From contig NC_039511.1 of NCBI RefSeq assembly GCF_003672135.1, positions 12,178,464 to 12,242,463 of the forward strand: a stretch of 64,000 nucleotides of DNA. The letters are read 5' to 3'. Shown piece by piece: positions 39,728 to 52,230 of this stretch; the stretch's first letter is position 1, and each line of letters starts with the position of its first letter. The translations under genes were made by a program, and so were the position numbers. The stretch is from Ooceraea biroi. Lineage: Eukaryota > Arthropoda > Insecta > Hymenoptera > Formicidae. The notes beneath the pieces were generated by a model. That model made no database searches. It saw nothing but the letters and a program-made list of their open reading frames with translations, and was not told the origin of the DNA.

Positions 39728-40200
39728 CAGGGTGTCCCAGAATTGTGTATGAAGCTCTCGTGCGCGGGTAGAATGCATCGAACTGAGAAGAAAAGTCCTT
39801 TGCCGTTTTGAAATTTTCGCAATAGTTAACGAGTTATTAATTATTAAAAATCGCTATATTAGTCCGGCCTACCGCCGAATGCAAGCGCGCGGCGAGATGC
39901 GACCGCTTAGAGATCGAGGTTGCTAGGCGCGCGGGGAATTGTTTATTACAAGTGGCAATGGCTAGGCAAGAGCAACTTGTAATAAACAATTCTCCGCTCG
40001 CCTAGCAACCTCGATCTCTAAGCGGTCGCATCTCGCCGCGCGCTTGCATTCGGCGGTAGGCCGGACTAATATAGCGATTTTTAATAATTAATAACTCGTT
40101 AACTATTGCGAAAATTTCAAAACGGTAAAGGACTTTTCTTCTGAGTTCAATGCGTTCTACCCGCTCACGAGGGCTTCATACACAATTCTGGGACACCCTG
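39728..40200. mobile_element. Near-perfect hairpin MITE (473 bp)
   Basis: The element starts CAGGGTGTCCCAGAATTGTG and ends with its inverted copy, flanked by TA (39726-39727 and 40201-40202). The two arms are exactly equal, 226 bp each (39728-39953 and 39975-40200), differ at only a handful of positions, and are separated by a 21-base centre. There is no coding capacity. The inner parts of the arms are much more GC-rich than the flanks. The tip matches the first 11 bases of the mariner-like element at 24095, so it was probably mobilised by a related Tc1/mariner-type transposase. High arm identity suggests recent insertion or arm correction. Confidence 0.92.
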
Positions 40201-41197
40201 TATATGATGAATTAAAAATCTTACGTGAGAAATAGTACTGAGAAATAAATAAAAATAAATATTACCGGTACCGGGAAAATAATTTATTCGAAAATGTGCT
40301 GATTGATCATTTACAAACTCGCAAATTGCAAAATTTATGGAGATGCACAGATTTTTGCAAGCAACCAGAAACAGAATGCTTTCAATTTATATGGTAATTT
40401 ATTTAATTGATATATCATTTTAAATTTATTTATTTAATTATATGAATCTATGATTGCAATTGTGAATACGTAATGTGGTAACTTTAAACTGGCGTGCGTT
40501 TCGCACGCGTAAGAGAAGGTGGCTTCTTTTGAATGGCAAATTGCAAAGGAGGGGTAATCAGTGACAGACACAATTCGCATGCAAATGCTGTTGCGCGCAT
40601 TAACCTAGCGTTGTTACTGGCTGAAAGAAAATACAACGGTTTAAAGAGAATGTGTAGTCGAGTTTCCTCTATTCAACTACACATCAGAAAGCAGACTCTT
40701 ATAAAGTCTTTAGAATTGAGAAAATTTGATTTATGAGGTTTTATATATGATAATCAGTGAATAAGTAGGACAGTTTGCCGACAATTAATTGAATATTATA
40801 TTGCAATTTCAAAGAGAGTTTTTTATTTTTCAGTCATAGAACAGAATATAACAATCATCTTGCGTTTAAAATTTATTTCTTTATTATCTTAATTTAATGA
40901 ATAGGAAATATTATTTATATTATAAACACGTACACATATACAATATTAATTACGATTATAATATTATTTACGTTTATAAATATTATTTACGTTTTAATCG
41001 TAATAAATAAAATATTATATCAATTTTAATTAAATATATTTATAATGTATGTATATGTGTGCGTATAAGCAACTGGAAATTATATAAAATCAGTATTTTA
41101 TACATATTGATTTATAATAACAGAAATACGCGTTCTCGAAATTTATGGTCGTGAAATATGGCGCTTTTACCCTCGTGTTTTCATTTCCGGTACGCTC
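40201..41197. other. Short intergenic stretch downstream of the receptor gene
   Basis: AT-rich sequence after the stop codon of the minus-strand gustatory receptor; it would hold its 3' UTR. No coding frame is convincing; one of 67 codons lies at 40533-40736. Confidence 0.5.
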
Positions 41198-42963
41198 TCA
41201 TTTCGGAATCTGTAGTAGTATAACCAGATATGTAGTCAGGAAGGCAGCGATCTGAAAACAATATTAATTATATCATGATTTTACAAAGTCCGACTAAAAT
41301 TCAAAAAAGATATTCGTCAGACGGTGTGAATAAGAAATACAATCATACACAAATCATTTCATAGTATTACAGTGTCAATAATTTTCTACTAACATAATTT
41401 TAATCCTAAAATATTGATTCAAGATCAATATGATTACCTAAAAAAACCACAGTACCCTTTATTCAACAGCACAAAAGATGCAAAAGTGCAAATAAAATAT
41501 AAATCTCTAAATATATGATACAGAAATCTATGAATTGTTGATTGTCGTTAACGGCCGTTCCAGCAAAAAGTCTTGAAGTCTCCATAAACACGATTCACAA
41601 TTGCAACACGCTTCAAGTGCAAAACATTGTTAATCCAATTCCTAACAAGGCAATCGGAACTTCGTGCAACCATCGTGCAATTATGGGAACGTCGAGAATG
41701 GGTATCCCCGAAGTTGCGTGCTTGCACAAGTGTGCTACATCTCGTAAAATTTTGCGGGAACACTCCGTCCCGGATGATTGCAGCAATTCGAGCATGCATT
41801 CGCGCGCCCGATCCGGCAATATCGTAATCGAAAGGCGCGTTCCAGATACGCAATTTACAGGCGCGTTTACTTCGGCGTTTACGACGGACACTTGGGAACT
41901 CGTTCGGAGCACCTGAACTGGGGGTTCAATTAATCTTTATTTACTTTCATCACAACGCACATCACGAACGCGATCGATATCGGCAATGGGGACAATCGGT
42001 TTATAAAGTGTGACGGACATTGCCAGCGCTCACACTTCCTCCGTTCATCATCTCGCGATTGCGAGAATCGATCGCGAGCGTTCTCACACGGTCGATTAAT
42101 AATTTTCTGATCGTTGATAGTAAATATCCAGTTTTTGTTAAATATTTATTTTTTTTGCATTTCGCCCACGTCGAAAAATATATTCTGAGCGCTCGCTGTC
42201 GGACAACGCGCTATTAATAGAGATGTTTACGCGAGCCGGGATGTTTTATGAAATGACTGTTACTTTAAATGACGTTTTAATTTGGCCGTTGCGTTTTTCG
42301 TTTTAACTCACATTTTATAATAATAACTCACTTCAAATCACTGATTTTGTACACGTTGTTACATTTTCATGTAATTGTTATCTTTACCGTAGCGTATTTT
42401 TATAGCGTGGATTTATCTTGGCGTTAAAATATGACATCTGATAAATGCGGCTCTCTTGCAATGTTTCCGCTTTTATTATTTTCATTTGACTCGTCGACGT
42501 GTCGAGACTGCGTGTTCCCCTTTAAATCGTACATTTGCTGTGATAACGTCGCGGTGAGAAACATGTTTAATTTTCCACGAAATCATCTGGATAATTCAGC
42601 GATTTTGATATTCTGATACGATGATTTATGTTAGCTCGTAATCTACGTGGGATTAACGTATATCTTAGTTCCGTACAATATTGTTATAAATTGTTTTAAT
42701 CTTTTGATATACGCGCATATATGCGCATTTGCGCTCATGTAACATGTAAGGTTCAGTTAAATTGAGATAATGGCTTGCTGGATTAATTAATTATGATATG
42801 TTTTCGATTATCTCGCATGGATGTAAATTAATTACTCGTAATATAATTTACTTAAAACTCTTACGTAATCTGCATAAAAATAACACAAAACATTGCACAT
42901 TATGAACATTGTAATAGATATAATAGCTGTAATTAATAAGAGATTAAAACGTATCATTATAGG

Positions 42964-43001
<38 letters not shown>

Positions 43002-45129
43002 ATTAAAATTCAGTAATCTTGCGCATTATTTTCATTACTTACCGAACGTAATAACGGTAACTTCACATAAAAGAATCCGCCTGCGGAGAAATTAAGTTTC
43101 CGATTTAGAAATTGCAATGACAACTCGCAGCATTCCTGAAAAAAAGTTATCGTGCAGATTGCAATCACATTAAAATGATTCCATATATAAATATAATAAA
43201 AATTTGTCAATAGAAGCTAGACAAAAATTATTCCAAACTGTTATTATCACTTACATGATTTTTCCTCATCAGTTTTGCTTGCCACTCAATCAGAATTGGA
43301 CCGATACGACTAGCCTGGAATAAAAAACATTTCCAAATTTATTAGATATTGATTACAAAACTAATGCAATATAATTACGGAACTATATTGCATTAAATAC
43401 AAATGTAATCATTTATATAAACATGTGTACATGTCGTTGTAAAATTAAATTAGTATGTATTATAGTATAATGACTAAAATTTTATACAGTAATTACTAAT
43501 TACATTCAAATCAGTTTATGTATCGTTACGATTCACGTTGTGACTTTTCGTTATTATTTTAACATCCTTTATCCTAAAGACAATATTCACGTAAATCTCC
43601 TACTTTGCATCGACGAGGGAATCTTACCTGAGAGGATGCAAAGTTGCAGGCGATGTGAAGTAATAAAAGTTCGAAGAGGAACGCTAACAACCAAATGCTC
43701 AGGCAGTGGATTGGCAACCCGACCTTCGACTCCAAAAATATCCACATGATTATGAAGTATAAGTTGCTAACGATGTGCAGACTGAGATTACCGAGCCAGA
43801 AGAGTAACGACCACGAGTACAACGATTCCAAGTTCTCCGCAGCGACCATTAGATCATTGTGCAGATTCAGGATCGTCTTCATAAGTAAATAAAACACCAT
43901 TCTCATCTTTCACCAGCAAAAACTATAACGTACTTTTCATAATTGAATCAAAGTCGTCGAATTAAAAATACAAATGACTTTTCGATATCTTATGATGACT
44001 GAATAAAACTGTAATCGCGAAAAATGGAACACACGATTACAACCTTTCTGTTAATTTTGGCGGTGTTCTTGCCGGTCGACGTCGACGGGAAACTCTTTAT
44101 CGCAATCGTGTTGAGATGATGAAACCGTTGCCCCAGAAAGAAGGCCATCGCCACGAACTTGTAGAGAGCCATCAAAGTGCCAATGTAAGACAGCATATAT
44201 CCTACATTGTAAATCCACATCTCGGAGAAGGCATACATTCCAGACTGATTGACGCCGATCCAGATGATCGCGGTTATTATGGTGAGAATCCACGCGACGA
44301 CCGCGGTCTGCATTTCTTTGCGGGGGTGACCCAGTTGTCTGACACTCTCGTCGTAATCCTGCAAGGCGTTCCAGATCTTGACGAAGCTGTGTCGCGTAAA
44401 CATCGTCAGGGTCAGCTCGCATATCACCACGCTGTAGTTAATGATCACCTGGACGATTACGATCAGACGATTACATCATCGAGCTCTCGATAACTTAAAA
44501 TCTAGCTACTAAAAATCTGTTAGGAGAAAATAAAATGAAATAAATATAGCTATCGTAATTTATATTATCCATATGGATTACATATCTATTTCATTTTGTT
44601 TCATTCTCCTAACATTAATATACTATATACATATATATAGAATACGCAAAAGATTAATTTTTTTTTCATCGATGTCTGGACACATCAATGAATGAAATGC
44701 GCTTTTGGTTCACTTGCGTGAGCAACTTCTTACGAGGAATTTTTCACTGACCTTTGCATACTCTGTTCCTCCGAGAACCGCTGCTTGTCTCTTGACGCCC
44801 ATCATCCTCTGGAAGACTTCGTACAGTATGTAGCTGTAGAGAATAGCAGCGATCGCTGAGAAAATCAGGTAGATGTTCGATGGCACCAGACGATCCTGCG
44901 AGAAATTGTATGGAGCAAAGCCGAAGATCCGCACGACGTACACCATTGGCCAGATGGACGCGTACAAAGGTGAATCCGGACCGCGCAACTTCCTGGTGGA
45001 TTTCCTCTTTGCGTTGGCGAACACGGTCTCCACATCGAAGGGACGAGGCTCCATACTCGTGGGAAATCGATCAACGTCCTCGGATGGACGCTTCCTCGGA
45101 TTAATTGAGTGTAGCAAGAATGAGGTCAT
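41198..45129 (-). CDS. Insect gustatory receptor (7-TM, Gr family)
   Basis: Six exons join without breaking the frame, all in phase 0 with GT-AG introns: 45129-44752, 44448-44044, 43876-43628, 43314-43255, 43135-43043 and 41251-41198. They give 412 residues, close to the usual 400-450 for insect Grs. Seven hydrophobic segments are visible: SNIYLIFSAIAAILYSYI; INYSVVICELTLTMF; VVAWILTIITAIIWIGV; VGYMLSYIGTLMALYKFVAM; SLLFWLGNLSLHIVSNLYF; LSIWLLAFLFELLLLHIA; and IAAFLTTYLVILLQI, which carries the family's C-terminal TYxxxxxQ signature (QI here instead of QF). The block LHNDLMVAAENLESLY before segment 5 and FSAGGFF before segment 7 are also Gr-typical. Grs are ligand-gated cation channels of taste neurons with an intracellular N-terminus. 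Blocks APY, LGQRFHHLN and FSAGGFF recall the Gr43a/Gr28 side of the family more than the sugar-receptor clade, but I cannot name an ortholog or ligand. The start is the ATG of MTSFLLHS; a later Met (MEPRPFD) is an alternative. The last intron (1.8 kb) is far longer than the others (119-313 bp). Confidence 0.93.
42969..42997. repeat. (AT)n microsatellite in the last receptor intron
   Basis: About 29 bases of alternating AT within the intron between the fifth and sixth exons of the minus-strand gustatory receptor. Confidence 0.85.
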
Positions 45130-48100
45130 CGAGATGCCGATTTCTGTTAATGAGTACCTGTCTGCAAAGCACATATGTGCATTAATTATCGCGATATACG
45201 AGAACGCAATAGAAAATAAAGGTGCGTCCTGCGAGTTAACGTACATGTACATTACACGTGTCGGAAATAAATGGCATGTTGAATTGCTTAATCATTTGAT
45301 TAAGATGATAACGTACATCATGTTTATATCATAAAATTGCAGCAATAATATATCAAATATACAAGTATAAGTTAAAAAATATGAGTTGTTAAGAGAAACG
45401 TGATTTTATATAGTCTCTCGGTATCAATATTGAAAATTTTCAAAGTACATGCAATGTAAATACAAGATCTGGAATTTTTTCGAATTAATCAAATGTCATC
45501 CTATCTCATCTCCTCCCTATCATCATCTCCTCTTCATAATTTCACACTGCTGTTGTTTTCTCGCATATACTAATCTGCAATTTGTTAAAGTCAATCATTG
45601 TCACGAACGCGGCGCGTAAAAGGAAAGGCTACAATTTTGTGGGAAAGATCGATAATGTAGCCTCCAATCAAATCCATCTTCAATTTTGCGAGTAAATATT
45701 GAATCAACGAAGAAAAGAGTAGAGCCCGTTCGCTTTCGCTTCCGGCCTCGAAAATCACTCATCGATCAATCGCATTGTCTCAGAAAAAGTTGTGTCGAAG
45801 AATAACATGGACTTATATGATAAAGAAAACTGCAGTATAAAAGGAAGCAACTTTGCGGGACGTACATGAGAAACTACAAGCAACGAGAATTGCAGGAAGC
45901 GAAGCGGAAAAGAGACTGCTTGAACGTAAATTATGAAACGAACTATTACATTCAAAAAATCCTGAACATTTCTCTAGCTCACTATTTCGAGAGTTAGGCG
46001 AGTTTCAACGCAGCCCCAGGCCATTCCGGAGCTGTCGTGAAGCTCGAACTTTTTTCGTGAGCTTGACATCGACTTTTCGCCGATGGGGAACGCTTTAAAT
46101 TGCACAAAAATATAAAACCAGAGATGAAGATAAAAGGATTTATATAAACCCGGAAGCGGTATGTACACCGCGGATACCGTAATTTCAGAACCACACTATC
46201 AAACTAATCCACTGGAAACATATCAGATTTTTTTTTATTGCGAGATTTATGGATCGTGCCTATTTACGACGAAGTATAAGCGCCTCACATAATAAGTTGC
46301 ACTTCCAGTGCAATCAACCAGATTTCATGTGATTTAATTTGAAGATACTCACATTATGGCAGACCAAATTCTCGAGGCACATCGACTATCCTGGACGACA
46401 TAGCGAGGACTACGAGAATTCAACGTTTTCTAACATCCCGTACGATAAAATGGAATTAGAGCTGCTAGTGTACCTAACATATCTACAATAGGTATGTATG
46501 TATGGACATAAAAACATACACTTATGTACATACACTGACGTACTGCACTGAATGCGGTATGCGGCATATAACGATCGTGTAGATACTATCGTTAAATATT
46601 GTTCCATGTCAGCCTTGAATGGATAATTGAACGAGCGGAGAAGAAAAATAATTTTGAATCAAATGGTTCGAACGGATTTCAGATATCTTAAAAATTGAGG
46701 AAGTTGCCTATTAGGCACAATTATTTACGTTATTGTAACTTGTTGCAATATATGGGTGCAACTATAAACGATTCTCTGGATCAATATCATCAAAATGTTC
46801 ATCAAATTTTCATCTTATAGTTAGATTATATGCCAACTATTTCTTCCAAAATGCTATAATATTGTTTGAACTACAAACGAAATTATTGTTATTACAACTA
46901 TGAACAAAATGCTAACATTTCGTGTACTGAAAACTTAATTTATTAAAAGTGAGATACCCTAAATCCACATAGGTGGTCGAATCCACATAGGTGGATACAC
47001 TCACGGATGGTTGCAATTGTATTCTACAGAAAGCGGCAGCCTGTGCTTGCATTCAGCGCCACGTACTGATTTTATTTGCACGGAGCATCTATCCGCATTT
47101 CCCTTGTGAGGAATATCAGCACCTTTATCTCTCCCGACCTTTGTGAGAGCTATGCATCCAGCAGGAAACATGTACATACATTTGTTTTTACACTTTCACA
47201 TGCAATAAATAATGTAAAAAGATATTTATTTATATATTATTTTACGTTTATGTTACATAGCTTACTCCTATAAAAGCAAGGCGAGGAAGCGGTCGAATGG
47301 ACGACGCTCGCGAGAAATGTAATTTAACGCGGATAGACGATATTCGAGCCTGCTCGGTGCAAAGACTAGAACGGAATGTATTCTCATATTTCCTTGACTA
47401 CAAAACGATGACATCACGTGCCGGCCTTAAAAACGATCTGAGTGATGCAAATAAATTCCAGAATTACTGTCTTTGCAATCTTTGCAGAAGTATTTAAACA
47501 ATATAAATATTTAAATTTATTTTATCCGGTATTGATCCCGAACAAAAGAAAAAATAATCGTTGTGATGAATAATTCAATACAAAAGAAATTGCATTAACA
47601 GAAATTATTCAACAATTGCGCAAACAAATTCTGAGAAAGAGAAAGAGAAGTCTAGTAAAATATTTGTGTGCTGAGTCGAGTAACAAATCGGTATTAAAAA
47701 TTAAGAGCACACGATACATAGGTATTAAACATTGAGTTCATCTGCGCGCAAGTATCTACGTCAGTGCTCTCTTTTATTTCGTTGGATTCTAGTCTTTACA
47801 AGGATTACTGGAAAGGAAGGAACGTCAGTGACCGGAACACCGAGGGAAAAAGAATGTTTTTGAGGACAATGCTGTGGAATACTGGCGACGAATGCCGCCG
47901 CGACGTCGCTGCTCCCATTTCTCGCATAATTAGATGAAAGCGACATGGAGGACATGGCGACGACGCGACTGAATGTCCTCCAGAAATGCTCTGTATATTA
48001 AAACATACACATACAGAAAAGCATACACATATATTAAAGGATACGCATTCAGAAAAGGACACCGTTTCAAGAATGCGAAATCATCAGACAAATATAAAGA

Positions 48101-49438
48101 CGTGAATGTCGATAAACTCGAGTAAAATGCGGAAAAGATGTTCACGTCCGTTCCGGAGCTTACACGTTATGCTCTTTTTTCTCATTTAAATTTTAATATA
48201 AAAGGGAAGAGAGAGAAAAAAGATCGAACACACACAATTATTTCGCTTTTTCCGTTTTGCAAACTTAATCTGTTTTAAAAATAAATCTTGAAATAAGCTT
48301 AACTTCTTTTATGGATGGAAAAAAGGATGTATATTAAATAAGAATTGATTGCATATTTTTTTGTGTATTTAGTATTGATCTAATTGATTACGTGCATTAA
48401 TCAAACAGAATAAATTAAATAATATTGCAGTGAAGGATCTTTTCATGTTTTATATTAGTTAAATTCTCCCTTCAAATGTTTACGTGCCGCCGAAGTCACT
48501 CTCTGTCTCGTACAGCTAATTAATTATTTTGGTCGGCGCGAGCGATTAAATCCGCCAAATTCAGATAATGAAGTAGCGCGAAGTTGTGGCTAAAAACTTG
48601 AACGAGAATAATGCTATCCTTCATTCCTTAAACTCGTTCCTGAAACTTTTCCACTCTCCTTTTTCACTTTATGCCATTATTTGCAACTCTCGCGGCATTC
48701 TCGCGGATCTTAAGAGATGCTGAAAAATATTACACCTTTTGTTAAAGCTTACGCTAAGAACTTTCATTTTATACCGCATTCACTTGGACGTTTCTCATTA
48801 AATAAAGAAAATTGAATTCACTATCTAATATTTCTAGTTATAAATTATCTAGTTATAAATTTGTCTAGTTCTGTTTTGATTAATATATATCTCAGATTTA
48901 TAACATAATAAATAACAAATATCAACAAATTGTCTAGTAATTTAAAAAAACGATAGTAATATATGATAATGACGTATAATTACCATTACACGTTAAATTA
49001 TATCAAGTATCTAGATATAAATTTGTTTCGCATCTGGAAAGAAAAGGGAAACAAAGGAAGAGATAGAAGATCTATAAAAAATCGTCTTCATTCTAATCTT
49101 TTTATCTATCCCTCGTCTTACACGATAGGTAATAATAATACATGAAATTATTTGTCATGCTACATACGTGTAACATATAGTATACATAATTCACAATTTA
49201 AGGAAAAGACACGACGGAATGAAACGAGTGTGGTCGAAGCGGCGCAATTTATCTGTCAGCGACTTCCCGAGGGACAAGCGCGAATCGCCAGCGCGTCCTC
49301 GCCCTCGGTTCCATTCCGTTCCGAAACTTTTCTTCTCAAAAGATCCGGCCGTCCACCTCGATCCGGCCATGGTCCGCCGTCAGTAAATCACCCCAAAATC
49401 ATCGAATCTGGAAACGCGGGTGACCACTCAACGTCAAA
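45130..49438. other. Intergenic region between the receptor and the Tigger-derived gene
   Basis: No gene can be supported. The part near 45130-45330 is upstream of the receptor and may hold its promoter and 5' UTR. Several overlapping minus-strand frames at 47760-48145 look like noise in sequence with imperfect repeats of a CATACACAT/TTCAGAAAAG type (48001-48062). The GC-rich stretch 49210-49438 just before the next gene is probably its promoter and 5' UTR: it is CpG-dense and has no convincing coding frame. Confidence 0.5.
46963..46994. repeat. 18-bp tandem duplication
   Basis: ATCCACATAGGTGG occurs at 46963 and again at 46981, giving two copies with an 18-bp period. Each unit contains an imperfect inverted repeat (CCACATAGGTGG). 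Confidence 0.8.
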
Positions 49439-52230
49439 ATGTCCCGAATATCGCACGCCGAGCGTGACGCGGTCATGAAGGCGATCAGGAACGACCTCTT
49501 GAGATGGACTTGCGAGAGGCATGCCGGCGATCATCCCCTCGACAGGCGTCTCCTACGTGACAAGGCCCTCGAATTGGCTGGCGAGCACGGACTAACCGGC
49601 ACGTATTCTCGAAATTTTCGCAATTCGCATCGCCGAAGGGCTTAGGACACGCGATAAAGCACCTTCAACGAATTGAATTAATCCGATGGCCCGTGAAGAA
49701 GTGCTCGCTTCCTGATAGAAATATCGCGCGTAGTAAGATAACGCCGTTGAGCACGCGTTCGGCAAGATGATCTTCTGTCATCATCAGGGTACTCTTATCT
49801 TATTCTTTTATGAGGAATAACGATTGCGTCATCTCCCATCTCGATTTTGTCCTGTAGAGAACTAACCGCGAGACTCAGACGTTTGAAACATTCTATATAG
49901 AGCGGATTGACCGCACGAGTACATCTTAAAGAGCTTATACTGGTAACATATTTCCCTTAAGGCTTCAAATGCGCTTGTGACCGTTACAACACGTCACATT
50001 GCGTCGCACACATACCGCGACGTATAATCATAACTTTTGCCCCTTCGATTTCCGGCTAGGCTTTAAGTGCTCCGAGAGCTGGCTGACATGTTTCCTGAAG
50101 AGGTATAGTTTCTTGGTGGACCTGGATAATCACTCCGGACCGATCTTTAGCAACTACCGAGTCTGGATCGACACGATGCGGTCTGTCATCACGCAGTACA
50201 AGCACAAGGACCTCTTCCATCTGGACGAGTTAACGATGTACTCGGATATCTCGCCCGCCAGGGTCTCGTCGACGTTAGAGAACGATGAACTAGATCCAAC
50301 TCTGAAGAAAGCGACGGTCCTGATGTGTTGTAACTCCTCCGGCACCGAGAAGCTGCCGCTATTGATCTGCGGTTCTTATCCCGCCGTGATAGTGAACGAG
50401 AGCTACGTGTACAGTCACAGCGAGGATGCATCGATAAACGACACGCTCTTCAAGGAATGGGTGAATCATGTAAACGATCGTATGTTGGAAAGCAACCGGA
50501 AGATCCTCTTGCTGCTGCATAGGGATCGCGTGAACGCGTTTCGAGGTCTCGGATTGAGCAACGTTAGACACGTCTTTTTTCCTGACGCCTTCCCGCCGTT
50601 ACTGAGGCCTTTGAAGAGGGATGTCTTCCATTTTGTTAAAATGATCTATAGGAGCAAGTACGTCCATGGAATATCTGCTTTTTATCATTTTATCCGTTTT
50701 TATTATTTTCTATATATTATTTATATATTATTATATTATTTTCATTCTATATTTTATTTATCGATAATACGATAATCGAACAAATTTATAAAATAAGAAT
50801 TTAGCATTTACACATATTATTTGTCAGCATTTATTTTTAATTTAAAAACAATACATTTTGTAGAATTTCTTTAAAGCTTTTTAAGTTATTGTTATCGCAT
50901 GAAAAAAGGCAGCTTGCTAAAAAATTTAAACTTTTTGTATAAATAATAACTCGTGTTTCAAAGCCTTAATTACTTCCGCTTGCGAGGAATTATCGGAAAT
51001 ATTCATCATAGATACGTGGAAGGAATCAAAGAACACGAGCATCGATGGAACGCTGAGAATGTTGTGAAAAGCCTGGTGGAAGCATGGCGGAAAGTTCCGC
51101 GCAATCTCATTATTGCCAGTTTCCAGCGAACAAGTTTCCGGACGGACGATTGCTTCCTGGAGATCCATTGCGACGCGTGGGAGGATTTGAAGATCGGGAC
51201 ATCCTTCAAGAAATTTGTTACGTTCGATGATAAACTTTCAACTAACGCATCGTATAAACAGCGTAAATCTACTGGCAAAACTCATGAGTACAATCTCAGA
51301 ACCAGGCAAATCGTTACAGTAATCGATGAACATTTTGACACAATCCATTCGAAGGAGAACGAGCGAATCGATGACCATACTCAAGTGAACGGAAATTTGA
51401 AAGAAATTTACATGAGAAAGAACATTGATTGGAAAAGGAAAGGCTCGCTGAAGAGGTCGTACGAGAAAGCTCAATTGAGTGAAGACGGTTATGAAGAGAT
51501 GAACAATGTGAAGTCAAGCGACAATTCAACATCGAAGAATAACGAAGATATTGTCACTGTTCCACCACCGGCGAAGCTTCCGAAGATCAATGACATTCAC
51601 GCGACCGAAAATGCATCTCAGGGTTCTAAATCCGAGGAAATTTATTCGACACGAACGATTGTGAATGCTACATTAACCACATCGGGAAGAAATGCGAGTT
51701 GCGATTGTGAGCTCGATAAAACGGTTAACAACGAGAAGAGAAATAAGAATAATCAAACTTGCAGCAGCAAGCGATCGATCGAATCTTCATCGGAAGTCGA
51801 CATCACGAGTGACAGCGATATTGCGTTGCAACAAGTGTATGATACATCTCCCGTTGATACACAGAAGGAAACGAATGCGATGATTTCCTATTCCCCAGGA
51901 GAGGAGACCGAGTTGACCGATTTGAATAAAAGTGGCCGTCTTTCGCGAAAATCTCTGAAGAGAAGACGATCGCGTTCCGACAACACTGAAGAATCTCGGA
52001 ATAATTCTGATAATGATGAACCCGAGAGAAAACGATTGAGCTCTGATTCTGATTGGGCAAAGCAGTTTGAGACGACGTTCGTTTTCGGCTCGTCTGACTT
52101 TGCACGGTCTCTACCTACTGCTTTTGCTGATGCACTGACAATGAGTGATGATGGCGCGCAACGGCCCAGACTAAGACGATCATGCGAGACTGAGAGGAGT
52201 ATCTTCACCATATGTCCTAGAAGAGATTAA
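49439..52230 (+). CDS. Domesticated pogo/Tigger (CENP-B/Jerky-like) transposase-derived protein
   Basis: The model has three exons, 49439-49598, 50060-50657 and 50964-52230, giving 674 residues. Residues about 10-75 form a CENP-B-type helix-turn-helix (RWTCERHAGDHPLDRRLLRD, then KALELAGEHGL, then GFKCSESWLTCFLKRYSF), known in this family to bind DNA. Residues about 100-252 match the DDE core of pogo/Tigger transposases (DLFHLDELTMY, KKATVLMCCNSSGTEKLPLL, NRKILLLL, PLLRPLKRDVFHFVKMIYR). Of the catalytic triad only Asp 109 remains; the second Asp position is His 207 and the third is Lys 239. A family-typical block follows (VEAWRKVPRNLIIASFQRTS), then about 330 charged, Ser-rich, probably disordered residues. 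Intact frame, introns and lost catalysis point to a host gene for a nuclear DNA-binding protein. The second intron is canonical and restores phase exactly. The first is not: only a GC donor at 49599 keeps the frame, whereas GT at 49603 leads to an early stop. A strong donor (GGGTGAGT) follows the stop codon by about 25 bases. Confidence 0.82.

Noticed and set aside
41542..41916. Overlapping frames of 66-124 codons on both strands
   Set aside because: They lie inside the last intron of the receptor gene. Three different frames are open over the same bases with no motif, so no single one can be preferred. The patch could be an old element or a regulatory sequence.
44116..45334. Plus-strand frames of 125 and 153 codons across the receptor locus
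   Set aside because: They are antisense to the first two receptor exons, which have family motifs, membrane segments and matching splice sites. The plus-strand frames have none of these.
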